Below, one piece after another: positions 1 to 10,542 of a stretch of DNA of 64,000 nt. Source of the DNA: Pachyseris speciosa (Eukaryota; Cnidaria; Anthozoa; Scleractinia; Pachyseridae); the NCBI GenBank assembly GCA_016490735.1, contig JAEMWC010000666.1, positions 236,001 through 300,000 of the forward strand. Direction: 5' to 3'. Numbering within the stretch: position 1 is the first letter of the stretch; each line of letters opens with the position of its first letter. The notes under the pieces were generated by a model. That model saw nothing but the letters and a program-made list of their open reading frames with translations, did no database searches and had not been told where the DNA came from. The translations under genes and the position numbers were made by a program.

Positions 1-859
1 CTGTCAGTAATTTGTGTCTTACCTCACTACTGAATATGAACCTTCTCTTTTTAGAGCGAAAACCTTAACATAAGTGTAGCTGAACCTGAGAAAAAGTATA
101 TACACTGCTGGCCACACTCTATAGTTCTATGCCACGGAAATCCGGATGAAATTAATTGGATTAAACTCGAGGCCGCCAGTCCAGTCTTCATAAGGCCACA
201 CCCAGTGAAGCAGCACATCAATTATCGACTGTGGAGTCCAGTTAGCCGACAACATGATGGCTTGATGAGGTGGGACCCCTTGAATAACAATATTGTTACT
301 TGCGACGGGAGTTTCAGTGGAGGACGCGAAAGTAAGCAGCCGACAATGTTGATTATCATGCACTGGTGTCACTATCTAAATTTTCTTTGCCTACAATTAC
401 GCAGTGGCACTGTTTTCTTTACGTCATACCTACAGACAATAATGTTTATACATGTAGAAGTGATGTTATACCTACAGACAATAGGCGTTATGCATGTAAG
501 TGACGTCATTTTAATAATAATAATAATAATAATAATAATCAATTTTATCTCAAGAGGGTAGCGAAAAACAGTAAAACTGACAAACCTGCGGCCCAATAGA
601 CAAGAATCATTTTATACAAGGTTTTACCAACATTAAACTTAACGGATCTGAGTTCAGTCCAATTTTTTAAAATGCTTTGGAGTGGGCGTTTGTAAAATCT
701 TGCTGGAAACGTTTGGACAGCGCTGCAACTAAAAGTTGCAGCTTATAAATAAAGTTGTTTACAAGTTCGTGTAGCGTATTTAGTTCTTGTACGCGCTCTT
801 GTTTTTACAAACGCTCAAGTGTATGCATAATAAAACAATATTGAATTTGGTTTTCGCTT
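1..859. other. Left flank without a recognisable gene
   Basis: I see no convincing coding region here. Small ORFs occur on both strands but lack domain-like composition. A TAA/AAT microsatellite lies at about 512-539, and short direct repeats containing 'cctacagacaata' occur near 430 and 472. Probably intergenic or decayed repeat DNA. Confidence 0.5.
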
Positions 860-1430
860 GATAGCGAGAATTATCCAGGCCTCGGTTTGTGTTTTCCGAC
901 TCAGCCTTCGGTTTCGGCAGATAACACAAACCTCAGAGGTTGAGAATGATAGCGAGAATTATCCAGGCCTCGGTTTGTGTTTTCCGACTCAGCCTTCGGC
1001 TTCGGCAGATAACACAAACCTCAGAGGTTGAGAATGATAGCGAGAATTATCCAGGCCTCGATTTGTGTTTTCCGACTAAGCCTTCGGCTTCGGCAGATAA
1101 CACAAACCTCAGAGGTTGAGAATGATAGCGAGAATTATCGAGGCCTCGGTTTGTGTTTTCCGACTCACCCTTCGGCTTCGGCGGATAACACCAACCTCAG
1201 AGGTTGAGAATGATAGCGAGAATTATCCAGCCTCGGTTTGTGTTTTCCGACTCAGCCTTCGGCTTCGGCGGATAACACAAACCTCAGAGGTTGAGAATGA
1301 TAGCGAGAATTATCGAGGCCTCGGTTTGTGTTTTCCGTCTCAGCCTTCGGCTTCGGCGGATAACACAAACCTCAGAGGTTGAGAATGATAGCGAGAATTA
1401 TCGAGGCCTCGGTTTGTGTTATCCACTCAA
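860..1430. repeat. Tandem array of an 88-bp hairpin-containing unit, about 6.5 copies
   Basis: Units begin at 860, 948, 1036, 1124, 1212, 1299 and 1387, each with 'gatagcgagaattatc'. The spacing is 88 bp except for one 87-bp unit. Every unit carries the inverted pair CCTCGGTTTGTGTT and AACACAAACCTCAGAGG around a CTTCGG-rich centre, so each can fold into a hairpin. Copies differ at a few positions. The long plus-strand ORF through the array is a repeat artefact. Confidence 0.9.
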
Positions 1431-1772
1431 ACCGCGGCCATGAATTTTCTCGGTGTTGTGCTCACCCTCATCCAATAATTGTTGAGTAACAATCATTTTT
1501 AACTCTAAGGGAATGGACAAGTTTTGCCATGAAGGAAAATTCGTCCTTGATGAGTTGGTCCGATCGAGCGGTGGGCAATTTATATCAGTATAATCTGATC
1601 TATGCATCAAAAACTGCTTTGAGCCTTAGGCCTTATCTTTCTCCTAAGTTTGGCCTTCTCCAAAACTTAATTAGGAGAAGAGCCATCCTAACCACTCGGC
1701 CTTCCTCAGTTTACCCCCGGGTCAAGAACCAATGATGAAGGAAACTCAAGTGATCCTCTTCCTTTTTTTCAG
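1431..1772. other. Spacer between the 88-bp array and the candidate exons
   Basis: No recognisable feature. It ends with a pyrimidine tract and AG at 1771-1772 that could serve as a splice acceptor for the next entry. Confidence 0.4.
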
Positions 1773-2690
1773 CTGTCTTGAAAACCAGTGGCATGTCAAG
1801 GAATTTTGTAAGCCTTATCTTCACAGATAAAGTGACAAAGAAAGAGTTTGTAGTGACTGCAGGAAATGGAAAGGGTGATGACATAGTAGCTGTTGTGAGT
1901 TATTTACATATTTGAATTACTGATTACTCAGCGCTAATTAGGAATTAATTAATAGGCATCTTAAGCCAGGAGGGTGCAAGGATGATGAGAATGTCACAAA
2001 ACAATTGGTTTATGTACAAAAATGATAACGCTGCTATTGTATTTTACAGTTTGGCGCATTCCTGCGTTCCTTTAACGTCCTCTTCAAAACAAGAACGGTA
2101 AATGACCAAATTCAAATGTTTGTCGAGAACCTGAGCCCATGGCGGTAAATTTTTGTTGCTTTCTTTATTTTATAATTGTGCTATTTTATTGATTTTCTCG
2201 TTTTTTTGAAAAGGATTTCAAGAAGTTCACACCACTTACACGCACACTGACACACAGCTTAAACGGCTCCTATCTGGAAAATGAAATAAACGCCGAATAC
2301 GTTAATGCAGAGTAAATACGCATACATGTACTTCTTCATTTCTTCTTTCTCCTTCTTCCATTTTTGAAATTACGGCTTAGTTGTTTCTTTTCCTAGCTAT
2401 ATGGAACTCAATATTATAAAAAAAGTTTTGTTCTTGCCTGAGTGAGTCTTGTATTCTCATTATAGGAAGTTATACCTAAAGTACCTATCCCAGACAAAGG
2501 CATGTTTGAGCCTCTGTACTTCTGGAGTTACACGATGTTAAGAAACAAGGCCTATAACAGTTTGTACCTGGGATGCGACTCTTCTGGGAAAACTACACTG
2601 GTGACCAATCAATTCTTTGATTACCCGAACCCTCAAGCGTTTTTTACCCTGAACAAAGTTGTTTTGGACGCAGATGTGGTGGGACAATAA
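1773..2690 (+). CDS. Tentative host exons (spliced, incomplete), product unknown
   Basis: Three short coding stretches have plausible splice borders. Exon a is 1773-1894, after a pyrimidine tract plus AG and followed by gtgagt. Exon b is 2050-2144, after ttttacag and followed by gtaaat. Exon c begins at 2466 after cattatag and stays open to 2690. Exons a and b join in a single open phase. A conserved-looking stretch at about 2230-2312 between b and c does not join in phase with a simple AG acceptor, so the model may be wrong or the gene broken. Exon c contains GCDSSGKTTL, which resembles a P-loop, but it lacks the rest of a recognisable NTPase domain. The P1 Polinton inserted about 230 bp downstream. 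I do not recognise the protein family. Confidence 0.3.
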
Positions 2691-2918
2691 CTTTAGTAGA
2701 CAGTGTAAGTTATGGAGGCTACTTAACGGCATCCATTCTTGAAAATATTCTTGATTCAGTAGGTAATAAGTCAGTACCTTTAGCAGCACTGAGCTATCGG
2801 AATAGGGAAGAAGGGAAACATCTTTCGAGCTTTTTACCTTAATCTTAACGGATTTTAACCTGTGTTTACTTGATTTGTACGAAAAAGTATGAGGATAAAA
2901 TGACAGCTACCTTAAACG

Positions 2919-2924
2919 AGCAAC
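2919..2924. repeat. Target site duplication of Polinton P1, left copy (AGCAAC)
   Basis: AGCAAC directly abuts the left terminus AGTAGTATAG and is repeated exactly at 22750-22755 after the right terminus CTATACTACT. Six bases is the duplication length known for Polinton integrases. Confidence 0.95.
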
Positions 2925-3269
2925 AGTAGTATAGTGTTTGGGGGTACGAAATCATTTTATCTCGTTTTCCCCAAACTACTGCCTTCTGATCTCGTATTCT
3001 GGAATATATAGTTATTTAATTTGATGAAATATATAGTTATTTAATTTGATGAAATATATAGTTATTTAATTTGATGAATATATAGTTATTTAATTTGATG
3101 GAATATATAGTTATTTAATTTGATGGAATATATAGTTATTTAATTTGACGGAATATATAGTTATTTAATGTGATGGAATCTATAGTTGTTCAATCTGATG
3201 GAACCAAGGTCAGCATATTTCATAAAATGCGTGACATTCTCGGAAAACAGGGAATGAGTCATCGCCTAT
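2925..3269. repeat. P1 left terminal inverted repeat
   Basis: The 345 bp match the reverse complement of 22404-22749. I see one single-base length difference in a 25-bp subrepeat and one substitution in 'gcatattt' versus 'gcatactt'. The outer 76 bp are identical in both arms. Confidence 0.95.
3001..3199. repeat. Eight 25-bp subrepeats inside the P1 left inverted repeat
   Basis: The unit is close to GGAATATATAGTTATTTAATT plus TGAT, repeated eight times, with the inner units more diverged. The right arm holds the same array at 22474-22673. AT-rich iterons inside a terminal repeat could bind replication-initiation or terminal proteins; that function is inference. Confidence 0.9.
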
Positions 3270-3446
3270 AGCTATTATTATAACTCACGTGACGGTCGCA
3301 TGATCTTTTCTAGCCAAATCATAATGAAACAAGTTCCTTATTATAAATTCTTGAAGTAAACTTTACTGACAATTTTTACTTAAAAAGTTTATGCTAAAGT
3401 TTGTAGACCGACACAGCTGTGCCGTGACGTTATGACTTCTTTGGAT

Positions 3447-6400
3447 TTACTTTTTGATGGCACAGTGCCCGTATGCGTAACTGTTGATTCCATCTTTTGA
3501 TATATATCTTTTGTCATCGAAGCAACTGAGTGATACTTTGTTGATTTCATAGCTTCCTAATTGATGGTTTTCACTTCTGATTGTTTTCATTGTATGATGC
3601 ATCTGTTTATTATTAAATAGTGTCTCCTTATAATTTTCATGTTTGATGTTCTTTTTTATAACAATCTTTTTGATTCCTTTTGCTGTTTTTCCTCCTTTTT
3701 GGTTATCTTTCATATAGCTATACATTTTCGATCGTAGACCGATGAATTCGCAAATGGGTACTCCTGCTGCCTCATCTTTGAATTTGCCAATAACTTTTTT
3801 ATTAGTCTTATTGAAATACGGCGAGCTTTCAGGGTAGTCACTGTTGTCAAATTTATCTTTATCATTCCAGAAATCCCTATAGACATCTTCAGCTTCAATC
3901 TCATATGTCAAACTGTCTGTATCAGTGAAGAGCAACTTAGCCTTATTACCATACTTTTGTTTAATGTAATTATAATGGAAATCATACATTAGTGTCTTAC
4001 TAAGATCTAGAATACACATCCCCACATATGCCGGCCGGTTTAAAGTAAGTGTTTCTTTGATCTTATGCACCGCAACTAGATTTTCATTGAATATCTTACT
4101 GCTAACATAAGTTGGTTTACTGGCTAATTTCAATAGCTTCTTCTCATCAGTCACCAATCTGACATCTACTCTCTTTCTGAGATTCTCCATGGTTTTGCCA
4201 AATACTGAGTTATTCATTAACTTGAAAAAGTCTTTCTCAAAGGCATTTTTGGCATTAGTTCTTTTCTGTGTGTTGAAGTCAATGTACTGTCTCAGCCAAG
4301 GGATTGTTTGAATTCAAGAATCCTATGGATTTTTGTTATTTTCAAACCCAAGTCTGTGTATAATTGGAGGTTTCTGTAATGAAGAACATATTTCTCTTTG
4401 TTGCTTAATGTTGGTATCAGTTTATGTACCAAACCAGTTGATATATTGTATTTCTTTGCAATATCTTTGCAGTAATCAGACAACATGCCTTCAGTTACTT
4501 TCACTTTCTCTGGTCCAAGTGGGTAGTCATTATGATGGTCATGTAACTCTTGGGGGTATTCCAGATCAACTTCAAGTATCAAACCCTTTGAACTATCTTC
4601 TTTGTACTTAGCAAGGTTGAGATTGTTTATTTTATTCTCAGTCATCCATCTAAATCCGCCAGTTGGAAGGTATTGACTCATTGCCCAACCATATAGATTG
4701 TTTGCATCAAGATACATGATATATTTCGAGGGCGCCTTCTCATCGTATTCTTTCATGTACTTATTATTTGCTTTACCATAACGGTTGGTAATATAACTGA
4801 TACCACCTCGCAGACCCTTTTCAATGAACTGGAACATATCAATGTCAGTCATCAATTCTAATTTGATATTAGTCATCTTTAGCATGGCATCCCAAGATAA
4901 ACCAGGAGATGTGAAATAGTGACACGGATCCAGTTTGTAGTACTCGAGACATGTTTTTCTGAAGTTTTCAAATACATCAGCCAACAGGAGTACATCTGTT
5001 TTAAGGTACAGATCATGATACTCACCCATGTTTTTCAAAGAGAATGCTTTCCAAACAGTCTGAGCATGTGCATAGTCTTCATCTGATATATGCTCATCAC
5101 TCAATATACTGTAGAATTCTTCTTTTGATGGCAGCTTTTGGTTAAATTTATTGAAACTATCCATATAGTCATAAGGATAAACACCTTTCTGTGCCACCAG
5201 ATTAAGATCATTTCCCTTAAACTCTTGTGAGGTGTATTTTAAGGCTTCTTTTGGTAGATTGCCTACAAGTTTTTCCAAACTAGAGCTCATGAACTGGAAA
5301 CTATCAAGAAATGTTAGGTGATTGCCAAGCATGAAAGCCATATACTTCTCCATATTATTGGGTATAGCATTGATTGTCATCTGGCACTTCTCACCTTTCT
5401 TATTTGTATAGGTGTGTTTCTTGACAATGGCTCCAATCTCTTGCATAATAAAATGACTATCATAACCTCTTAGATTGTGAAATATAACAGGTATCTTTAT
5501 TTCTTCTGGGTTAACTCTAAGTTTCAGGTTACATTCTTGATGAGCTGATCCTCTATACTGGCCAGTAATATGACAGTGATCTCGTACTCGAATATCTTTG
5601 TCAGTGTATTTTTTATCACAAATGTGACATTCTTTGGCTTTTTGGAATTCCTTCTTATCATCTTTTGTCATTTTCAATGGTTTGTTGAATTCTTTTTTCA
5701 TAACCTTCTTGCAATATTTAACTTCCTCAATCACAGCTTCCATGAATTTGTACACAGCTTTTTCACCCCTGTATATTTGTATTGGTTTGCTGTATTTATC
5801 ATCAAAGCAACAAACAACCTTGTAACCATATCCACAGTCAGTATGCTTCTGATAGGCTTCAGTGTATGATTTATTATTGTTGGGTTTGCAACCATGTATC
5901 TTCTCAGTTATAGCCTCAAAATCAGCATATATCACAAATGGTACCTGTTGTTGTTTATGAAAGTTGTTGAATTTCAGTATGCTGTTATCTTTGTTTGGCA
6001 TTTTTATTGCCTGTGTGCCATTTACTTGCATGCAGTTGTCCTTGTGATTATTCAACACCCTTTCAGAGCTGAAACACTGTAAGCAATGCATACAAAAGTG
6101 TTTTCTTTCTTTGTGCTTTGTTTGATTGTACATAAACTTATTGAAATCTTTGATCAGCACATAATGCTTGTTTTCATTTTCAGTTATTAGAAGCAGATTC
6201 AAGCAGTCTGTATATTTCTCTTTTGAAACAAAAATTGGATATGGCTGTCTATTCTCATAACCAAAAACATTGATGTTGATCTCATTTTGTTTTTCAATCT
6301 TGTTGTAATGCTTGGTTGCAACTGGGAATTCAATCCCTGTATAATCCAATTTTTCAATGTATTTTTTGTCAACTTTTTTAATCCTCTGTGGGTATTTCTC

Positions 6401-7234
6401 TTGTGGGTTCAGGTGTCTGATGTGACACCATCGGAAGCATTCATTATCCTCATTTTTCAAGTTAATTAAACCCTTCGCACTGTTTCTAAGTTCATTTGGT
6501 AGTTTTATGTATGAGGAGCCTCTTAAAAGTTCATATTTCACAACATTAAGATAATGACTATCAACTGAATCAACAGTCCAACCTGAACCTTCAGATACCC
6601 AAACTGCAATCTTATTCATTATTTGGTCTTTTGACAACTGTAGTGATTCAGTTACTTCCAGATTATTCACAATTGTTTGAGCTACACTGTTGAAATATGC
6701 GGTTTTGTATTCTATTTCTCCGTCAGTCATTTTTGCAAATATTACCTTAAGCGTTTCAACGAATTTCAGTCCTTTCATTTCATTCAACAATTTTATAATA
6801 TTATATGCAACAGCCTTTCTTGTGTTTTGCAGTTGCGCAAGCGGGTCTTTGTTATTTTTTATACCGATTTCAAAAGACTTTGTGAAGCCCTTCAGAGCTT
6901 TCTCTGTTTGCTCTATCTTAGTCCTGGGTACAGGAGTTGGTTTTTGAACCACCTTTTTGGTTCTTTGTACTGGCACAGGTCTGTCTCTGAACTCTATTGG
7001 CGGAGGAATTATGTTGTTTTCATAATCTTGAACCATCTGCTTGACACTCTTACGAGGTTTGTCCCTGAATTCTATTGGTGGAGGAATTATATTGTTATGA
7101 GGTTTGGTATCATCTACCACTATTATTTTTGGTTTCTTCTGCTGCTTCAACAGCAAATTGATGAGTTGATTTTTGCTTAATTTTTTTAGATCACTCTTGT
7201 TCATATTACTACTAGTTTCGATAATTTTTTCCAT
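3447..7234 (-). CDS. Protein-primed family B DNA polymerase (P1), one frame break
   Basis: This is the replicase expected to copy the element by protein priming. The first part (7234 to about 4292, 980 codons) shows, in order: a duplicated proline-rich motif NNIIPPPIEFRD near residues 50 and 75; a C2H2-like finger (CMHCLQC...NHKDNC, about 375-400); ExoI YADFEA (about 436); an endonuclease VII-like zinc motif (CHICDK...DHCHITG, about 536-555); ExoII HNLRGYD (about 588); ExoIII YLKTDVLLLAD (about 745); and Pol A LDANNLYGWAM (about 845). After a single-base break near 4290, next to a CCC run, the -1 frame to 3447 carries motif B NNSVFGK and motif C FTDTDS. Total length, about 1,260 residues, is normal for Polinton PolB. 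The start is the first ATG after an AT-rich TATA-like leader; there is no TCTAA box, which fits early expression. Confidence 0.95.
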
Positions 7235-7338
7235 CTATATTATAACTATATATTTTTTTGTTTAAGCCAGTTTCAATGTGCGTTTAAGTAGGGTTGAGAA
7301 TTCAATTGATCCAATTACTGGATCCTTTTGAATTGTAA

Positions 7339-7524
7339 TTATTGAATAATATTTTTTTGATGTTTTTTTGTTTTAATATGACAAGATTTTCCTGCCATTG
7401 TGTAGTTACGTCCTGTCTTACATATGTTACAGAACCATTCTTTATTTAGCATATAGGTAGTCTTGTGTTTTTTTTCTTTCCTCATCACTGAGAACTCTAG
7501 GCCTTCCCCGACCTCTCTTGACAT
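7339..7524 (-). CDS. Small zinc-finger protein (P1), function unknown
   Basis: The frame of 61 codons encodes a lysine-rich peptide with WFCNICKTGR and a trailing HIKTKKHQKN. The C-x2-C-x13-H-x5-H spacing is compatible with a matrin/U1-type C2H2 finger, which suggests nucleic-acid binding. It lies between PolB and the BRO-N/VRR-NUC gene, in the cluster with AT-rich leaders and no TCTAA box, so early expression is likely. Which codon is the start is uncertain: the frame opens with the ATG at 7524, and a second ATG lies within it. I do not recognise a named family. Confidence 0.55.
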   Translation of the reverse strand: MSREVGEGLEFSVMRKEKKHKTTYMLNKEWFCNICKTGRNYTMAGKSCHIKTKKHQKNIIQ

Positions 7525-7570
7525 TTTGATTCTCCATATATGATCTATATATTTTTATTTTTATATCAAT

Positions 7571-8367
7571 TTAATTTTCTTTTAAATCTTTCCTTCGTGA
7601 TAAGTATAATTTGCTTTCTTCCAAGTGTTTGGTTATTTCATGAATCAAGTCTTCGAAACAATTGCTCATGATGTACTTACACTTATTTTTCTCATACATT
7701 TGCTTCATACTTTTTTGTTTATCTGACACTTGATACACACCTGTTGGGCTTTTAAATTCAAGACAAAGAGCATTGTATTTTCTAGTGGGATTCAACAGCA
7801 TTAAATCACACTGTCCAGCCATATATCCTTTCTTATAACTTCTGATTCGCATGTTTGAGCTTATTTGATTTTCACCTAATCCCGCCACCATTAAAGCATC
7901 TTCATATTTTTTTCTGATGATGATACAATCTTGCAGTGCAGATCATTTTCACTTTCAATCATCAGCATGTTATTACTTCTATCATTGAACTGATTGTAAT
8001 ACCCCTGTTTTCTGATTGATGGCAATACTTTCGATGTAACCCAATGTTTGAATTTTACTGCTTCCTGTTTTTTAGAGGACAGTATTAGTGAATAAAGTCC
8101 AGATTCATTTATAAAAAACATTTGAAAGTTTTTTCGGAGGTCTCAGCACGAGGGACCATTTTTGTCCCTCAGTGAATTTATGCTGATTTTATGGTCTCTT
8201 AAGATTTTATCATCCGATACAACATAATCTCTGATTGCTCTTTGTGGATTTTTATAGTCAAGAATTTTAGCAATGTCTCTTCCTCTGAACCATATTTCAT
8301 TTTTATCATCAAGATAGCAATCTATTGATACATCTAATTCTTTATTATCGTAGGAATATTTTTGCAT
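7571..8367 (-). pseudogene. BRO-N domain fused to a VRR-NUC nuclease-like domain (P1), two frame breaks
   Basis: The first frame (8367-8143) encodes the start of a BRO-N DNA-binding domain, with WFRGRDIAKILDYKNPQRAI. The second (8121-7891) completes it with INESGLYSLILSSKKQEAVKFK and WVTSKVLPSIRKQGYY, the hallmark end of BRO-N. The third (7891-7571) resembles a VRR-NUC fold: an invariant-like CDLMLLNP, then LCLEFKSPTG for the D...ExK catalytic core, then DKQKSMKQMYEKNKCKY. BRO-N proteins are common in large DNA viruses and Polintons and are thought to bind DNA. VRR-NUC proteins are structure-specific nucleases. The breaks lie at about 8125-8143 and 7891-7900. The combined length of about 265 codons is complete for this fusion, so the gene probably worked before the two indels. 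Confidence 0.8.
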
Positions 8368-8517
8368 TTGTATATTATATTATAATAATTTATTTTTTTA
8401 ATTCATTTTCGACCTGTGTTTAAATATAGTCAGGAATAATAATATTCTTGGCTACATAATAGCAAATAACAGATATACTGTAGGGTCTACTCACATATAT
8501 GTTAGATAATTTTCTCT

Positions 8518-9480
8518 TTATAATATGTCTTTTAAATCCTTGAATGGGATCCAACTGTTAAATTCGTCACTGTAACCCTTCCACTTCACTAAAGCTTGTT
8601 TCTTCTTGTAATCTCTGCGAATGACTTTATCAATACGGAATACATCCTGTCTGGCTTTCAATAATTCAGCTTCATAAAAACTCCCTTGTATTTCTTCATC
8701 GTTGAGATCTTTTAGTTTGTAAGTGACTGGATTAGTGTACTGGATTTTATCAACTGTAAACACTTCTTCAGTCCAATTTGGTGTATAGCCCTTGTCGAAC
8801 ACATTCCGTTTATACTTGGATATTCGGACCTTGTCACCTATTTTAAATTTTGGTTTCTGTTTTAATGTTTTCATATCACCATACAAATTGAAGTAAACAG
8901 TTCCTTCATTCCTCTTATCAGATGCTTCAACGGGTGTCATCTTTGTGCTTGAATGTTTGGTATTATTATACTGTTTCACTAATTTTGGTAACATGTCTAA
9001 ATACTGTGTATTACCTTGAACAGTGAACTGCTTCCACATTTTGGATTTAATTGTCCTATTCCATCTCTCAACTACTGATGATTTCTCTTCATTCTCAGTT
9101 GAGTACATCTGTACACTATGTTTCTCTAGCAAGTCCTTCAAGTGTTTGTTGTAAAACTCTTTTCCCTTGTCGACCCATAAATACTGTGGTTTTCTACCTT
9201 CCTTGAATATTAATTTGAATGCTTCAGTGACAGATTCACCTTTCTTATCCTTCAATGGGACAATCCAACCATATTTGCTGAAGACATCAATAACCATAAG
9301 AAGATATCGATAACCTTTATTCCATTTACTGAACTGTTGCATTTCAACTAGATCACTTGCCCATATTTCATCAATTTTATTTACAATCACACGCCGCCGA
9401 GTGAAATTTCTTTTTATGGGTGCATGTAATTCATCAGCTAGTTTTTCTTGCCAGTTTTCTTCACTCGACGGCTTTTTCCG
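8518..9480 (-). CDS. Retroviral-type (RVE) integrase with C-terminal chromodomain (P1), no ATG
   Basis: The DDE core is visible: D in WASDLVEM, D in WVDKGKEF and E in SSVVERWNR, with the conserved YGWIVPLKDK between the first two. An SH3-like region follows (FKIGDKVRISKYKR), then a chromodomain ending in ALVKWKGYSDEFNSWIP, which may tether integration to chromatin marks. The enzyme inserts the element with the 6-bp duplication seen at its ends. The coding frame is open upstream to about 9526, inside the PLA2 gene, but contains no ATG before the catalytic core. It lies in the -1 register of that gene, downstream of a slippery heptamer at 9480-9486. It may therefore be made by frameshifting; loss of an original ATG is the alternative. 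The core is intact. Confidence 0.93.
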   Translation of the reverse strand, partial: RKKPSSEENWQEKLADELHAPIKRNFTRRRVIVNKIDEIWASDLVEMQQFSKWNKGYRYLLMVIDVFSKYGWIVPLKDKKGESVTEAFKLIFKEGRKPQYLWVDKGKEFYNKHLKDLLEKHSVQMYSTENEEKSSVVERWNRTIKSKMWKQFTVQGNTQYLDMLPKLVKQYNNTKHSSTKMTPVEASDKRNEGTVYFNLYGDMKTLKQKPKFKIGDKVRISKYKRNVFDKGYTPNWTEEVFTVDKIQYTNPVTYKLKDLNDEEIQGSFYEAELLKARQDVFRIDKVIRRDYKKKQALVKWKGYSDEFNSWIPFKDLKDIL

Positions 9481-9486
9481 TTTTTT
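9393..9486 (-). promoter_or_regulatory. Candidate -1 ribosomal frameshift signal between PLA2 and integrase
   Basis: On the minus strand the PLA2 frame reads TCA AAA AAC GGA, which places the canonical heptamer A_AAA_AAC in phase at 9486-9480. After a 7-nt spacer (GGAAAAA), GCCGUCGAGUG (9472-9462) can pair over all 11 positions, one of them G-U, with CACUCGGCGGC (9403-9393). Two or three further A-U/G-U pairs are possible inside. The loop is about 52-58 nt. The zero-frame stop is at 9438-9440, and the -1 frame is the integrase. The pieces are seen directly; function is inference. Confidence 0.6.
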
Positions 9487-10278
9487 GAAACACCGAGACC
9501 AAGTTTCTGTTTTTTGTCGATTAAGAATCTAGCTGTTTGACCCCATTTTGGCATCTCACCATATGGTATTTGATCTAGTGACTCGACCATTGTTCTATCA
9601 CAATCGCCTTTATTTTTTCCCATATCATAACAAATATCGTGGTAAGCTGCTATTTCATCTACTTTATTGTAAGGTTGTACATTCCATTTCAAGACCTCAC
9701 CTGTGTTTTTATCATACTCTAACTGTTTATCGAGGGATTATAAGGTCCCATGTATTTATACTTTCCGGGTGTCCATCCACTTTTCGGTTTAGGAAGCTTG
9801 CCAATAACCTTATGAATGTCAATAGCACCGCCATAATCTAATCCTTTGATATCTGTTTTGTAACGAATATTTGGTCTCACTTTTGTTGAGAGTTGTTTCA
9901 AAGCTTCTGACCCAACCTTTGTGATTGCAGGATTTGCGAGGGAAAGTCCTTTGTCAATTAATTTCTTTTGCAGCTTTGGATTTCTCATTGCTTCTGATGC
10001 ATAATATCTACCCATTTCAACACCCTTCTTCGCTAAATAAGGGACTCCATGTTCCAAAAATCCTGTTAGCGCCATATCTGCGGCCGAATCTAGTATGCCC
10101 GCCCCTTCAGACGGGCTATTCAGTTTCCCCGATTTCTGACAAATTTAGTCTTTGTGATTCCACATTCAGCACAAGTACATTTCATCACAGTTCGACCATT
10201 TTTTGTCTTTTGATATCTTTCACTTCCTGGCACACATTCAGTGACTTTCTTCTGTTTAACACAATATGATTTTACCAT
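9438..10278 (-). pseudogene. PLA2-domain virion protein with N-terminal zinc motif (P1), two frame breaks
   Basis: The start at 10278 is preceded by a TCTAA box with a 12-nt gap. The first about 50 codons hold cysteine pairs (KSYCVKQK and KCTCAECG) like the short DUF5679-type zinc motifs of viral proteins. A break near 10135 leads into a basic helical middle section (MALTGFLEHGVPYLAKKG). This ends at the calcium-loop-like KYMGPYNP just before a second break near 9720. The last section carries the PLA2 helix with the catalytic His-Asp pair (AAYHDICYD) and a second acidic cysteine motif (GDCDRTM), then a basic tail. This arrangement matches the phospholipase A2 domains of parvovirus capsid proteins and of some Polinton or adintovirus virion proteins, where the enzyme helps membranes open during entry. 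It is a late virion protein by context. The 3' end overlaps the integrase frame. Confidence 0.85.
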
Positions 10279-10290
10279 TATACATATTGG

Positions 10291-10295
10291 TTAGA
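10291..10295 (-). promoter_or_regulatory. TCTAA late-promoter-like box before the PLA2 gene
   Basis: On the minus strand, TCTAA is followed by a 12-nt AT-rich gap and the ATG at 10278. Position and context match the boxes before the capsid, ATPase and fibre genes. Confidence 0.7.
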
Positions 10296-10542
10296 TATTT
10301 TCTTTGTCTAGTAGTTAAATCGACATACATTTCCACTAAGTTTGTCATAGAATACTGTTATATTATCCAAAGTGCATTTGATTACAACTCGCAAACCAAT
10401 CAATCTGTTGACAACTATTATAACAAATATATTAACATCATCAATTATTTCGAATTCTATCATACTTTTATGTTAGATAGAAATCTATTAAATCTTTTAT
10501 TATCCCACTGTTTTTGTTTAACTTAACAGACATACATATATA

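Noticed and set aside
1116..1382. 88-codon ORF in the 88-bp array
   Set aside because: It is a translation of the tandem repeat (repeating FRLSLRLRRI-type peptide) and has no gene signals.
2466..2690. P-loop NTPase gene suggested by GCDSSGKTTL
   Set aside because: No Walker B or further NTPase motif follows and the exon model is incomplete, so it is listed only as a tentative exon.
3001..3199. CRISPR-like array in the left inverted repeat
   Set aside because: The 25-bp units are directly contiguous with no unique spacers, and the same array exists inverted at the other end of the Polinton.
4217..4300. Programmed frameshift in PolB
   Set aside because: No slippery heptamer lies at the break; a single-base indel beside CCC is the simpler explanation.
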